In this document: positions 41,308-49,158 of the stretch, in pieces
Position numbering within the stretch: the first letter of the stretch is position 1
Layout of the letters: every line of letters starts with the position of its first letter
Source of the DNA: an uncultured bacterium
Lineage (GTDB): Bacteria; Bacillota; Clostridia; Oscillospirales; Oscillospiraceae
DNA: 64,000 nt
Assembly (NCBI GenBank): GCA_949840775.1
Contig: CATKXO010000002.1
Span: forward strand, 47,512 to 111,511
Reading direction: 5' to 3'
The notes under the pieces: model-generated
Database searches by the model: none
The model's input: only the letters and a program-made list of their open reading frames with translations
What the model was told of the DNA's origin: nothing
Program-made: the position numbers and the translations under genes

Positions 41308-43158
41308 ATGGTCCGAAAAAATTCTGCATTCAGCCGCCGGCTGGAGCGGCACTATGATGAGCTGAAATGGCTGTATGAGGAGCTGTATCACGACGGGCAG
41401 TCCTTCGACTACTTTGTCGGGATGCTGGAGCGCTGCTGGGGAGAGCGGAAGAAGCCCCTCCGGGATCAGGACGTGAAGCGGGAGGACGACCCGGACTGGT
41501 ACCGCCGCCGGGACCTGCTGGGCATGATGCTCTATGTGGACGCCTTTGCCGGGGACCTGAAGGGGGTGGAGGAAAAGCTGCCCTACCTGCGGGAGTGCGG
41601 GGTGAACTATCTCCACCTGATGCCCCTGCTGGAGAGTCCCAAAGGCCGCAGCGACGGGGGCTACGCCGTATCCGACTTCCGCACCGTCCAGCCCCGGCTG
41701 GGCACCATGGCCGACCTGGAACAGCTGGCCGACGCCTGCCGCAAAAAGAAGATGAGCCTCTGCCTGGATTTTGTGATGAACCACACCAGCGAGGACCACG
41801 CGTGGGCGAAAAAGGCCCGGGCGGGGGAGCCGGGCTACCGGGAGCGCTACTTCTTCTACGACAGCTGGGACATCCCCCGGGAGTTTGAGAAGACCGTTCC
41901 CCAGGTCTTCCCCACCACCGCTCCGGGCAGCTTTACCCAGCTGGACAACGGCCAGATCGTCATGACCAACTTCTACCCCTACCAGTGGGACCTGAACTAT
42001 GCCAACCCCGTAGTCTTCAACGACATGACGGAGAACCTTCTGTTCCTGGCCAACCGGGGAATTGATGTCATCCGCCTAGACGCCATCCCCTACATATGGA
42101 AGAAGCTGGGCACCAACTGCCGCAACCTGCCCCAGGTCCACACGCTGGCCCGGATGCTGCGCATGGTGTGTGAGATCGTCTGCCCCAGTGTGCTGCTGCT
42201 GGGGGAGGTGGTGATGGAGCCGGCCAAGGTGGCCCCCTACTTCGGCACCCCGGAGAAGCCCGAGTGCCACATGCTGTATAACGTGACCACCATGGCCACC
42301 ACCTGGCACACCCTGGCCACCGGAGATGTCTCCCTGCTGAAGCGGCAGATGGAGGCGGTGTGCTCCCTGCCCAAGGACTTTCTGTTTTTGAACTATCTCC
42401 GCTGTCACGACGACATCGGCTGGGGGCTGGACTACCCCTGGCTCCAGGAGCGGTTTCACATTTTTGAGGTGGCCCATAAAAAATACCTCAACGACTGGTT
42501 TACCAGCCGCTGGCCGGGCAGCCCCGCCCGGGGCGAGCTGTACAACGACGACCCCCGCCTGGGGGACGCCCGGCTGTGCGGCACCACCGCCTCCCTGTGC
42601 GGCCTGGAGGCGGCCAACTTCGAGGGCGACCCCTTCAAGCTGGAGCGGGCGGTCTCCTGCGACCTGACCCTCCACGCCTGGATGCTGTCCCAGAGCGGCA
42701 TCCCGGTGATTTACAGCGGCGACGAGGTGGGGCGCTTCAACGACTACACCTACCACGACGACCCGGACAAGCGGGAGGACAGCCGGTATATCCACCGGGG
42801 CAGCTTCCAGTGGGAACTGGCGGAGCGGCGGAGCGCCCCGGACACCTACCAGGGCAAGCTGTTCCAGGGCCTGCGGCGGCTGGAGGAGCTCCGGGCCGGG
42901 GAGCCCTGCTTCGATGCCAAGGCGGAGGTCCATGTGGAGGACAGCGGCGACAGCCGGGTACTGGCCCTCTGCCGCCGGCTGGGAGACCGGGAGCTGGTCT
43001 GCCTGTTCAATTTCAGCAGTCAGTTTGTATATGCCGGGGTCAACCGGGAGGGCGGCTATACCGAGCTGATGTACGGGACAAAATACGACAATATCCGCTC
43101 CATTGAGCTGTGGCCCAACGGCTTTGCCTGGCTGCTGCGGGATGGGCAGGAGGCATAA
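41308..43158 (+). CDS. Amylosucrase-type GH13 enzyme
   Basis: Cytoplasmic glucoside hydrolase or transferase of the GH13_4 group, 616 residues. The N-terminal helical region (1-70) is characteristic of amylosucrase and sucrose hydrolase. Catalytic residues: D258 in IRLDAIPY, E300 in LLLGEVVM, D368 in RCHDDIGW. It should act on sucrose, either making alpha-glucan or just hydrolysing; raffinose cleaved by the neighbouring alpha-galactosidase yields sucrose, so the pair makes a pathway. The ATG at 41308 has GGGAGGT seven bases upstream, better than the TTG at 41302. Confidence 0.92.
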   Translation: MVRKNSAFSRRLERHYDELKWLYEELYHDGQSFDYFVGMLERCWGERKKPLRDQDVKREDDPDWYRRRDLLGMMLYVDAFAGDLKGVEEKLPYLRECGVNYLHLMPLLESPKGRSDGGYAVSDFRTVQPRLGTMADLEQLADACRKKKMSLCLDFVMNHTSEDHAWAKKARAGEPGYRERYFFYDSWDIPREFEKTVPQVFPTTAPGSFTQLDNGQIVMTNFYPYQWDLNYANPVVFNDMTENLLFLANRGIDVIRLDAIPYIWKKLGTNCRNLPQVHTLARMLRMVCEIVCPSVLLLGEVVMEPAKVAPYFGTPEKPECHMLYNVTTMATTWHTLATGDVSLLKRQMEAVCSLPKDFLFLNYLRCHDDIGWGLDYPWLQERFHIFEVAHKKYLNDWFTSRWPGSPARGELYNDDPRLGDARLCGTTASLCGLEAANFEGDPFKLERAVSCDLTLHAWMLSQSGIPVIYSGDEVGRFNDYTYHDDPDKREDSRYIHRGSFQWELAERRSAPDTYQGKLFQGLRRLEELRAGEPCFDAKAEVHVEDSGDSRVLALCRRLGDRELVCLFNFSSQFVYAGVNREGGYTELMYGTKYDNIRSIELWPNGFAWLLRDGQEA

Positions 43159-43169
43159 GGACATAAGCA

Positions 43170-43194
43170 GAGCGCCGGCGTGCAACCGGCGCTC
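43170..43194. terminator. Hairpin between convergent GH13 and anti-sigma genes
   Basis: Perfect 9-bp stem GAGCGCCGG/CCGGCGCTC with a seven-base loop. T-run weak. Confidence 0.65.
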
Positions 43195-43212
43195 TCAAAT
43201 TATCAAAGGGGA

Positions 43213-44520
43213 TCATTCCTGCGGGAACTGACAGGAGGTGCTGACATCCTCCTCCGGGGCGGAATCCACCGTAGTGGCGGGCCGCATCTCCTCCTGGGGC
43301 AGCTTCTTTTCGGGGAGCTCCTCCAGGTCGTAGTGGGCCCCGTCGTAGTAGGGCTCGTCGGCGATGAGGTCCTCGTCGTCCGGGACGGGGGTCCCGCCGG
43401 GCATGACGTGGCGGACCGCCGGGTCCTCTCCGATGATGGCGGGCTCCCTGACATCCCTGCCCACGTCCGCAGCGGCCCGCTGGCCCACCTGGACGTAGAT
43501 GGCGTCGTCGTCGGGGTCCAGCTCGGCCAGCAGAGCCAGGGCCTCGTCGGTGACCGAGGTGAGCTTCAGGTCCAGCCTGTTCCGCTTCTCGTTGGCGCCG
43601 CAGGAGCTGAACAGATCCAGCTCCGACATGGCGTCCACTACCTTATCCTGCAAGTCCCGCAAATAGCGCAGGGAGTATTTGCAGGAGGAGAAGGCCACCC
43701 GGCCGTCGTCTGTCCAGTCCAGCACCTGGAGCTCCAGGGTCTTGTCTCCGGGGTCCTTGTCCTCCACCAGCTGGACGATCAGAGTGCCCGTGTTGTCGAT
43801 ATAGGCCCCGCCGTACCAGTCGGGGTACTGGCCGTTAAAGCGGCCCATCAGCTTCTCATAGGCGTTGACAGCCTCCTCCTGAGTGGGGGCGTCGCCGATA
43901 TAGGCCCCGCCGGGCAGTGCCCCGGTGTTGACATACAGCTCCTTCTGGGAGAAGAGCTTCAGGCCCTCCAGGTTGAAGGGGTCGGCTCCCTCGCTGTTCT
44001 CCTGCTGGTGGACGAACTTCCACCAGTTGGCCCAGGTCATCTGGTAGCCGATGGACTGGTACTCCTCAATCTCTTCCAGGGTATAGCCTACGTCCAGCAT
44101 GGCCTGCTCCAGGTCCTCGGGGGCCATGCCCATGTCCCGGTCGCCGCCGCTGGAATCGGTTCGGTCCAAGACATTAGTCATGTAGTGCTCCTCACTGCCC
44201 TCGCCGCCAGTGACGGCGGCGGTGCTTTCCGCCACGTATCCGGTCATCCCCTCCACCGTCACATAGCTGTGCATCGGCAGGTCAACCACGTCGTGCTGGA
44301 AGTTGCTCACAAAAATCATCCACTTACCGCTGTCCTGACTGTAGCCGTAGATGGTGAACGCCCCGATCACCAGCGCCGCGCAGGCGGCGACGGCCCCGTA
44401 CTTCATCCAGGGGACGGGCCGTTTCTTCGCCGGCTGGGCCAGTTTTTCGGATAACTCCGCCCGGACCTCGGGGGAGGGGTTCATCTGCTTCTGCATATTG
44501 GTAAACAGCTCATGATTCAT
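43213..44520 (-). CDS. Membrane anti-sigma-like protein
   Basis: A 435-residue protein with a 38-residue cytoplasmic arm (MNHELFTNMQKQMNPSPEVR...), one transmembrane helix (about 39-58, MKYGAVAACAALVIGAFTIYG) and a large exported domain with no recognised enzyme motif. The C-terminus is strongly acidic. It follows an ECF sigma gene with 11-bp overlap, the standard arrangement for an anti-sigma factor that senses an envelope signal. The arm is too short for a zinc anti-sigma domain, so the mechanism is open. Confidence 0.7.
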   Translation of the reverse strand: MNHELFTNMQKQMNPSPEVRAELSEKLAQPAKKRPVPWMKYGAVAACAALVIGAFTIYGYSQDSGKWMIFVSNFQHDVVDLPMHSYVTVEGMTGYVAESTAAVTGGEGSEEHYMTNVLDRTDSSGGDRDMGMAPEDLEQAMLDVGYTLEEIEEYQSIGYQMTWANWWKFVHQQENSEGADPFNLEGLKLFSQKELYVNTGALPGGAYIGDAPTQEEAVNAYEKLMGRFNGQYPDWYGGAYIDNTGTLIVQLVEDKDPGDKTLELQVLDWTDDGRVAFSSCKYSLRYLRDLQDKVVDAMSELDLFSSCGANEKRNRLDLKLTSVTDEALALLAELDPDDDAIYVQVGQRAAADVGRDVREPAIIGEDPAVRHVMPGGTPVPDDEDLIADEPYYDGAHYDLEELPEKKLPQEEMRPATTVDSAPEEDVSTSCQFPQE

Positions 44521-45016
44521 CGAAAAATTCTCCTTTCAGCGCTTCCCGGAGCTGTTCCCGGCCACGGGTCAGCCGCATCCGGACGGCTCCGGGCCGGATA
44601 GCCAGCACCTTGGCGATCTCCCGGGTGGACAGCTCCTGGAAGTAGAACAGATAGATGGGCAGGCGGTAGTCCTCGGCCAGGGCTTGCAGGGCCTCCCACA
44701 CCCGGTTCTCCTCCGGTCCCTGGAAGAGGACGGGCACATCCTCCCGCTCCGACAGGGGGACGGTCTTCTGCCTCCAGCTGGAGGAGGTCACCCGCCGGGC
44801 CTGGTTTATCGTGGTGCGCAGCAGCCAGGCCTTCCGGTGCTCCTCGTCCCGAAAGGTTTTGCCGCACTGGCAGTAGGCCAGGAACACCTCCTGAAATACG
44901 TCGTCGGCGTCGGCCCGGCTGCCTGTCCGGGCCAGGGCCAGGCCGTACACCGTGTTCTGATAGCGGTCAATCATCTCATCCATCTCACCGCCCGCGCGCA
45001 GCGGCAGAGCTTCCAT
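44510..45016 (-). CDS. ECF-type RNA polymerase sigma factor
   Basis: Alternative sigma factor of 168 residues. Region 2 spans 12-75 (DADDVFQEVFLAYCQCGKTF), region 4 spans 105-160 with LSTREIAKVLAIRPGAVRMRLTRGR (key helix-turn-helix, partly quoted), close to the SigV/SigW-like families. Start at 45016, where AAAGGAGGT lies seven bases upstream. Coupled to the membrane protein after it. Different in sequence from the ECF factor at 28662. Confidence 0.92.
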   Translation of the reverse strand: MEALPLRAGGEMDEMIDRYQNTVYGLALARTGSRADADDVFQEVFLAYCQCGKTFRDEEHRKAWLLRTTINQARRVTSSSWRQKTVPLSEREDVPVLFQGPEENRVWEALQALAEDYRLPIYLFYFQELSTREIAKVLAIRPGAVRMRLTRGREQLREALKGEFFDES

Positions 45017-45097
45017 ACGCAAGACCTCCTTTCACCCATAACTCAAAGCTGGGGAGGAAATTGTCACAGGGATAAGAAATTTTTCAGCACTGTACCC

Positions 45098-45230
45098 AAA
45101 AGCCTCCCTTCGCGAAGGGAGGTGTCATTTGCGAAGCAAATGACGGAGGGTTTTCCAAACAAAACGTGTCTGATTCACTGGAGAAAACCCCCACCCGGCT
45201 TCGCCGGGAGCCCCCTTTGCGAAGGGGGCC
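45098..45230. repeat. MITE-like palindromic repeat, copy B
   Basis: A 133-bp relative of 11848-11965: same ends (AAAAGCCTCCCTTCGC, GAAGGGGGCC), same ACGGAGGGTTTTC and GAAAACCCCCACC blocks. The inner hairpins differ but are compensated: TCATTTGC-GAA-GCAAATGA here, CACCGCC-GAA-GGCGGTG in copy A; CGGC-TTC-GCCG here, GCCC-TTC-GGGC there. Lies between the ECF gene and ruvC in a stretch with no ORF. Confidence 0.85.
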
Positions 45231-45250
45231 TTGAGGGTCAAAAATCCATC

Positions 45251-45279
45251 TTCCCATTCTACCACACTTGTGCTATACT
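45251..45279 (+). promoter_or_regulatory. Candidate ruvC promoter
   Basis: Extended -10 TGC-TATACT (45271-45279), with a weak -35 TTCCCA (45251-45256) at 17 bp. Confidence 0.5.
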
Positions 45280-45365
45280 TATCATGTGTTATTGTGAGTA
45301 GGAGTCGCCCCCCTGGGCGCCCCGTATATCAATGCAAGAAAGGCAACTCGTATACCGGCAAGGAC

Positions 45366-45391
45366 GGGCCGCCGAGGGCGGCGGCCCCTAC
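45366..45391. repeat. Palindromic unit before ruvC
   Basis: GGGCCGCCGAGGGCGGCGGC then CCCTAC, the right-hand half of the family. A decayed left half, GTAGGAGTCGCCCCCCTGGG, may lie at 45298-45317. Confidence 0.75.
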
Positions 45392-45423
45392 AGGTGCATG
45401 CGAAAGAGGGCAGGTGGGAGCAT

Positions 45424-45945
45424 ATGATTATTCTGGGCATCGACCCCGGCGTGGCCACCATCGGCTTCGGGGTCATCCGGGCGGACCGGCAGAGGAACGC
45501 CCTCCTACGCTACGGGGTCATCACCACCCCGCCGGGCATCCCCCTGTCCCGCCGCCTCCTGCAAATCGACCAGGACATGGAGGAGCTGATTCACACCTTC
45601 CACCCCGACGAGATGGCGGTGGAGGAGCTGTTTTTCACCAAGAACATCACCACCGGCATTTCGGTGGCCCACGGCCGGGGGGTGATTCTCCTGGCGGCGG
45701 AAAAGCTGGGGGTGCCCGTCTTTGAGTACACCCCCATGCAGGTGAAGCAGGCGGTCACCGGCTACGGCGGGGCGGACAAGAAGCAGGTCATGCTCATGAC
45801 CCAGCGCCTGCTGTCCATGAAGGAGGTCCCCCGGCCCGACGACGCCGCCGACGCCCTGGCCATCGCCATCTGCCACGCCCGGTCGGCCACCAGCCTGCTC
45901 AATACGGAGCGGGTCTTTGACCCGGAGAAATACGATACCCGATAA
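45424..45945 (+). CDS. ruvC: Holliday junction resolvase RuvC
   Basis: Dimeric endonuclease that cuts Holliday junctions; 173 residues. Acidic catalytic residues: D7 in LGIDPGVATIGFG, E in MAVEELFF, and the pair in PDDAADALAIAICHA. The ATG at 45424 has GGTGGGAG upstream; the longer frame through the repeat is rejected. First gene of the ruvC-ruvA-ruvB group; a palindromic element separates it from ruvA. Confidence 0.96.
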   Translation: MIILGIDPGVATIGFGVIRADRQRNALLRYGVITTPPGIPLSRRLLQIDQDMEELIHTFHPDEMAVEELFFTKNITTGISVAHGRGVILLAAEKLGVPVFEYTPMQVKQAVTGYGGADKKQVMLMTQRLLSMKEVPRPDDAADALAIAICHARSATSLLNTERVFDPEKYDTR

Positions 45946-45955
45946 TTTGAGGCGT

Positions 45956-46025
45956 GTAGGGGCGCACATTGTGCGCCCGTTGGTCAATGCCCGAAGATTT
46001 GCGGACGGACAATGTCCGCCCCTAC
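45956..46025. repeat. Paired palindromic element between ruvC and ruvA
   Basis: 70 bp: GTAGGGGCGCACATTGTGCG plus CCC, a spacer containing GCCCGAAGATTTGCGG, then GGACAATGTCCGCCCCTAC. Same length and related spacer as 49048-49117. Its right end runs straight into the AAGGAGG site of ruvA. Left TAG is 10 bp after the ruvC stop. Confidence 0.88.
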
Positions 46026-46040
46026 AAGGAGGAACCCAAT

Positions 46041-46649
46041 TTGTTCTATTATCTCAACGGCACCGTGGCCCACGTGGAGCCCTACCTGGCCGTTATCGAC
46101 TGCAATGGGGTGGGCTACGCCTGCCGCACCACCAGCTACACCCTGTCCGCCCTGAAGAAGGGGGAGAAGGGCAAGCTGTTCACCCACCTGAACGTCCGGG
46201 AGGACGCGGTGGAGCTCTACGGCTTCGCCACGGCGGAGGAGCTGCGGCTGTTCCAGCAGCTGATTTCCGTCTCCGGGGTGGGGCCCAAGGCGGCTCTGTC
46301 CATCCTGTCGGCCAGCACCCCGGCCAACCTGGCCCTGTCCATCATCACCGGGGACGAGAAGGCCCTCACAACCGCCCCCGGCGTGGGCAAAAAGATCGCC
46401 CAGCGGGTGATTCTGGAGTTGAAGGACAAGCTGGCCAAGGGCCAGACCATCAGCGGCGCCGGGGAGAGCTACGGCGGCACCGGTGTGACCGTCATTCCGG
46501 AGAACAAGCTGTCTGAGGCCACCGCCGCCCTGGCGGTGCTGGGCTACTCCCAGGGGGAGATCAACATCGCCCTGAAAGGCATCGACCTGGACGGCCAAAG
46601 TCTGGAGCAGGTCATCAAGCAGGCGCTGAAAAAGATGGTGAAGGGGTGA
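46041..46649 (+). CDS. ruvA: Holliday junction branch migration protein RuvA
   Basis: Tetrameric junction-binding subunit of RuvAB; 202 residues. The OB domain (FYYLNGTVAHVEPYLAVIDCNGVGY), the double helix-hairpin-helix (QLISVSGVGPKAALSILS; TAPGVGKKIAQRVILEL) and the C-terminal RuvB-binding three-helix domain are intact. TTG start with AAGGAGG eight bases upstream; no alternative ATG fits the conserved N-terminus. Followed closely by a DUF6054 gene and ruvB. Confidence 0.96.
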   Translation: MFYYLNGTVAHVEPYLAVIDCNGVGYACRTTSYTLSALKKGEKGKLFTHLNVREDAVELYGFATAEELRLFQQLISVSGVGPKAALSILSASTPANLALSIITGDEKALTTAPGVGKKIAQRVILELKDKLAKGQTISGAGESYGGTGVTVIPENKLSEATAALAVLGYSQGEINIALKGIDLDGQSLEQVIKQALKKMVKG

Positions 46650-46653
46650 TCCT

Positions 46654-46986
46654 GTGGCAAAATATGAGTGTACCCTCCAGGGCGACTACGACCAGGCCCT
46701 GAATTATTTTCATAACGGTATCCTCAGCGGCAGCACCTCTGCCAGTTTTGAGGAGGAGAGCTATTTTCAGACCTTCGGGGTGCGTGTGACCGTCCGGGTG
46801 TATGAGCGGTACAGCATGACCGGCGGCAACCGCCTGTCCATGACCCTTACCCTGGTGGGGGACGGGGAGAAGCTGTACCTGTCCGGCATCACCGCCGGGG
46901 GCAGCCAGGGCGTGTGGCTGAAGGTCAACACCTGGGGCGAGGAGGCCTTTTTGGATAAGCTGCGGGAGCTGGCGCAGCGGTGGTAA
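46654..46986 (+). CDS. DUF6054-like protein
   Basis: A 110-residue alpha/beta protein of unknown function. Pattern: [12 protein letters not shown] at the start, [32 protein letters not shown] and a C-terminal [12 protein letters not shown] recall the family name DUF6054, unverified. GTG start with AAGGGGTG upstream, four bases after ruvA; ruvB starts 13 bp after its stop, so it sits inside the ruv operon. A role in recombination is not implied by any motif. Confidence 0.65.
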   Translation: MAKYECTLQGDYDQALNYFHNGILSGSTSASFEEESYFQTFGVRVTVRVYERYSMTGGNRLSMTLTLVGDGEKLYLSGITAGGSQGVWLKVNTWGEEAFLDKLRELAQRW

Positions 46987-46999
46987 AGGAAGTGACACT

Positions 47000-48067
47000 T
47001 TGAGCATTGATTTTTCAGGCGAGGCCGGATTTGAGGCCGAGGAACTGGAGCCCCTGGTGACCACATCCCTGACAAAGGAGGACGAGGGGGAGTACTCCCT
47101 GCGCCCCAGGGCCCTCCGGGAGTACATCGGACAGGAGAAGGCAAAGGGCAACCTGGAGGTCTTTATCCAGGCGGCAAAAATGCGCAAGGAGCCCCTGGAC
47201 CACGTGCTGCTCCACGGTCCGCCGGGGCTGGGCAAAACCACCCTCTCAGGCATTATCGCCAACGAAATGGGGGTGAATATGCGCATCACCTCCGGACCCG
47301 CCATCGAGAAGGCGGGGGACCTGGCCGCCCTGCTCACCAACCTGAACGAGAACGACATCCTCTTTGTGGACGAGATTCACCGCCTCAACCGGGCGGTGGA
47401 GGAAATTCTCTACCCCGCCATGGAGGACTACGCCATCGACATCATCATCGGCAAGGGGCCGGCGGCCAACTCTATCCGCCTGGACCTGCCCAAATTCACC
47501 CTCATCGGAGCCACCACCAGGGCGGGCCAGCTGTCCGCCCCCCTGCGGGACCGGTTCGGCGTCACCCTGCGGCTGGAGCTGTACACCCCGGAGGAGCTGG
47601 CCCTCATCGTCACCCGCTCCGCCGGGATTTTGGAGGTGCCCATCGAGCCCGACGGGGCCATGGAGATTGCCAGGCGCTCCAGAGGTACGCCGAGAATTGC
47701 AAACCGGATGCTCCGCCGGGTGCGGGACTTTGCCCAGGTGCGGGCGGGGGGGGTCATCACCAAGAAGGTGGCCGACGAGGCCCTCACCGCCCTGGAAATC
47801 GACTACCTGGGACTGGACTCCATCGACCACCGGATGCTGATGAGCATTATTGAAAACTACCGGGGAGGGCCCGTGGGACTGGATACGCTGGCCGCCACCA
47901 TCAACGAGGAGGCCGTCACCCTGGAGGATGTGTACGAGCCCTACCTGATGCAGCTGGGCTTTCTCACCCGCACCCCCAGGGGCCGGTGTGTCACCCCCAA
48001 GGCATACGCGCATTTGGGCCTCTCCGTCCCCGGAGAGCCCGGCGGACTGGACCAACTGAGCTTTTAA
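47000..48067 (+). CDS. ruvB: Holliday junction helicase RuvB
   Basis: AAA+ motor for branch migration; 355 residues. [11 protein letters not shown], Walker [11 protein letters not shown], Walker [11 protein letters not shown], sensor 1 [12 protein letters not shown], the arginine finger LRDRFG, sensor 2 [17 protein letters not shown] and the C-terminal winged helix ([17 protein letters not shown]) are all present. The start is TTG at 47000 with AAAGGAAGTG upstream. Closes the ruv operon; a DUF5655-like gene begins 9 bp downstream. Confidence 0.97.
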   Translation: MSIDFSGEAGFEAEELEPLVTTSLTKEDEGEYSLRPRALREYIGQEKAKGNLEVFIQAAKMRKEPLDHVLLHGPPGLGKTTLSGIIANEMGVNMRITSGPAIEKAGDLAALLTNLNENDILFVDEIHRLNRAVEEILYPAMEDYAIDIIIGKGPAANSIRLDLPKFTLIGATTRAGQLSAPLRDRFGVTLRLELYTPEELALIVTRSAGILEVPIEPDGAMEIARRSRGTPRIANRMLRRVRDFAQVRAGGVITKKVADEALTALEIDYLGLDSIDHRMLMSIIENYRGGPVGLDTLAATINEEAVTLEDVYEPYLMQLGFLTRTPRGRCVTPKAYAHLGLSVPGEPGGLDQLSF

Positions 48068-48076
48068 GGAGGGCTT

Positions 48077-48457
48077 ATGGACCAAAACACGCTGTTCTTT
48101 TTCAACCAGCACCCGGAGGCCATCCCCCTGTATGAGGCCTTCGAGGCCCGCCTGCTGGCCGAGCTGGAGGGAGTCACCATCCAGCCTCAGAAGAGCCAGA
48201 TTACCCTGAAAAACCGGCGGGTGTTTGGGGCGGTGTCCTTTCTCCCGGCCCGGAAAGCCAAGGACCGGCCCGACCCCTACATCACCATCACCCTGGGGCT
48301 GAACCGCCGGGAGGGCTCCCCGCGTATTGACCAGGCGTCGGAGCCATATCCTGGAAGATGGACCCACCACTTAGTCATCGGCTCGGTGGAGGAGATCGAC
48401 GACGAGCTCATGGCCTGGGTCCGGGAGGCCTATGGCTTCGCGGCGGCGAAACGGTAG
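48077..48457 (+). CDS. DUF5655-like protein
   Basis: A 126-residue alpha/beta protein. The pattern fits the DUF5655 fold: an N-terminal helical stretch (LYEAFEARLLAEL), the strand-rich AVSFLPARKA...ITITLGL, and a terminal helix DDELMAWVREAYGFA. Function unknown; related domains are seen near transport or nucleic-acid proteins. AAGGAGG precedes the ATG. It directly follows ruvB. Its TAG stop is the left end of the palindromic repeat. Confidence 0.6.
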   Translation: MDQNTLFFFNQHPEAIPLYEAFEARLLAELEGVTIQPQKSQITLKNRRVFGAVSFLPARKAKDRPDPYITITLGLNRREGSPRIDQASEPYPGRWTHHLVIGSVEEIDDELMAWVREAYGFAAAKR

Positions 48458-48478
48458 GGGCGGATATTATCCGCCCGC
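48454..48478. repeat. Single palindromic unit between convergent genes
   Basis: GTA then GGGGCGGATATTATCCGCCC. Supplies the TAG stop of the DUF5655-like gene on the plus strand; on the minus strand it codes the last three residues (Ala-Gly-Gly) and the TAA stop of the small module-3 protein. Confidence 0.9.
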
Positions 48479-48730
48479 ACTCAGATTTTGCAAAATCTCT
48501 TGACGAAGACCCAGACCAAAGAGATAATAGAGGTCGGCGGTGCGGGACAAATAGGCCCATAGACCTTTTTCAAACGCGTCGTATAAATCAGGGGCCGCCA
48601 GCGTTTCGATTTGATCTGATATCCTGTAAAATTCCTGCTTCGCACATACAAATTCCGGGTCATTGGCACAGAAGGTCTCAATTTCGGTGACGATGGTGTC
48701 GTTGAGGAATAGAGATGGTAATGAGTTCAT
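48467..48730 (-). CDS. Small helical protein of XRE module 3
   Basis: An 87-residue acidic helical protein, unknown function. Shares the (N)DPEF motif (about residue 28) and the C-terminal helix L-x-R-T-A-D-L-Y-Y-L-F-G-L-G-L-R with the module-2 protein. The ATG at 48730 has GGAGGT upstream. Head-to-head with an XRE gene, 99 bp apart. The last residues and the stop are encoded by the palindromic repeat, so its C-terminus was probably altered by insertion. Markedly lower GC than neighbouring genes. Confidence 0.6.
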   Translation of the reverse strand: MNSLPSLFLNDTIVTEIETFCANDPEFVCAKQEFYRISDQIETLAAPDLYDAFEKGLWAYLSRTADLYYLFGLGLRQEILQNLSAGG

Positions 48731-48829
48731 AAATAGTACCTCCAATTATCGCAATATTACTACTCGCAGTAATTATACGAATATTATAGCTTTATTGCCC
48801 CTCTTTGTCAAGGGGAAAGGAGACATTTC

Positions 48830-49051
48830 ATGAAAGAGTTTCCCAGCCGGTTGAAAGCAATCCGTAAAGAATTTGGACTGAAACAACATGAGATAGCTGC
48901 TGACCTCGGGTTGTCCCCGAGTGGGTATCAGTGCTATGAGCAGGGAAAAAGTTACCCGGATGTCCCGCGGCTGTACGAGTTGGCAGAATATTTCAACGTC
49001 AGCATAGACTATTTGCTGGGGCGTACCGATAAACGGGAAGTCAACAAGTAG
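48830..49051 (+). CDS. XRE-family regulator, module 3
   Basis: A 73-residue Cro/CI-type repressor: SRLKAIRKEFGLKQHEIAADL, recognition region GLSPSGYQCYEQGKSYPDVP, terminal YFNVSIDYLLGRTDKREV. Close to the XRE of the lrgAB operon in length and tail. AAAGGAGAC precedes the ATG. The AT-rich 99-bp gap to the divergent gene has repeats around ATTACTACTCGCAGTAAT that may be its operator. TAG stop from the following palindromic repeat. Confidence 0.87.
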   Translation: MKEFPSRLKAIRKEFGLKQHEIAADLGLSPSGYQCYEQGKSYPDVPRLYELAEYFNVSIDYLLGRTDKREVNK

Positions 49052-49117
49052 GGGCGCACATTGTGCGCCCGCTGGCAGCGTGCCGAAGAATTGCGGGCGG
49101 ACAATGTCCGCCCCTAC
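49048..49117. repeat. Paired palindromic element before glmM
   Basis: 70 bp: GTAGGGGCGCACATTGTGCG plus CCC, spacer with GTGCCGAAGAATTGCGG, then GGGCGGACAATGTCCGCCCC and TAC. The left TAG is the XRE stop. Confidence 0.92.
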
Positions 49118-49158
49118 AGACGCAACACAACCAAAATGAAGATTTGAGGTGCAGTAAC

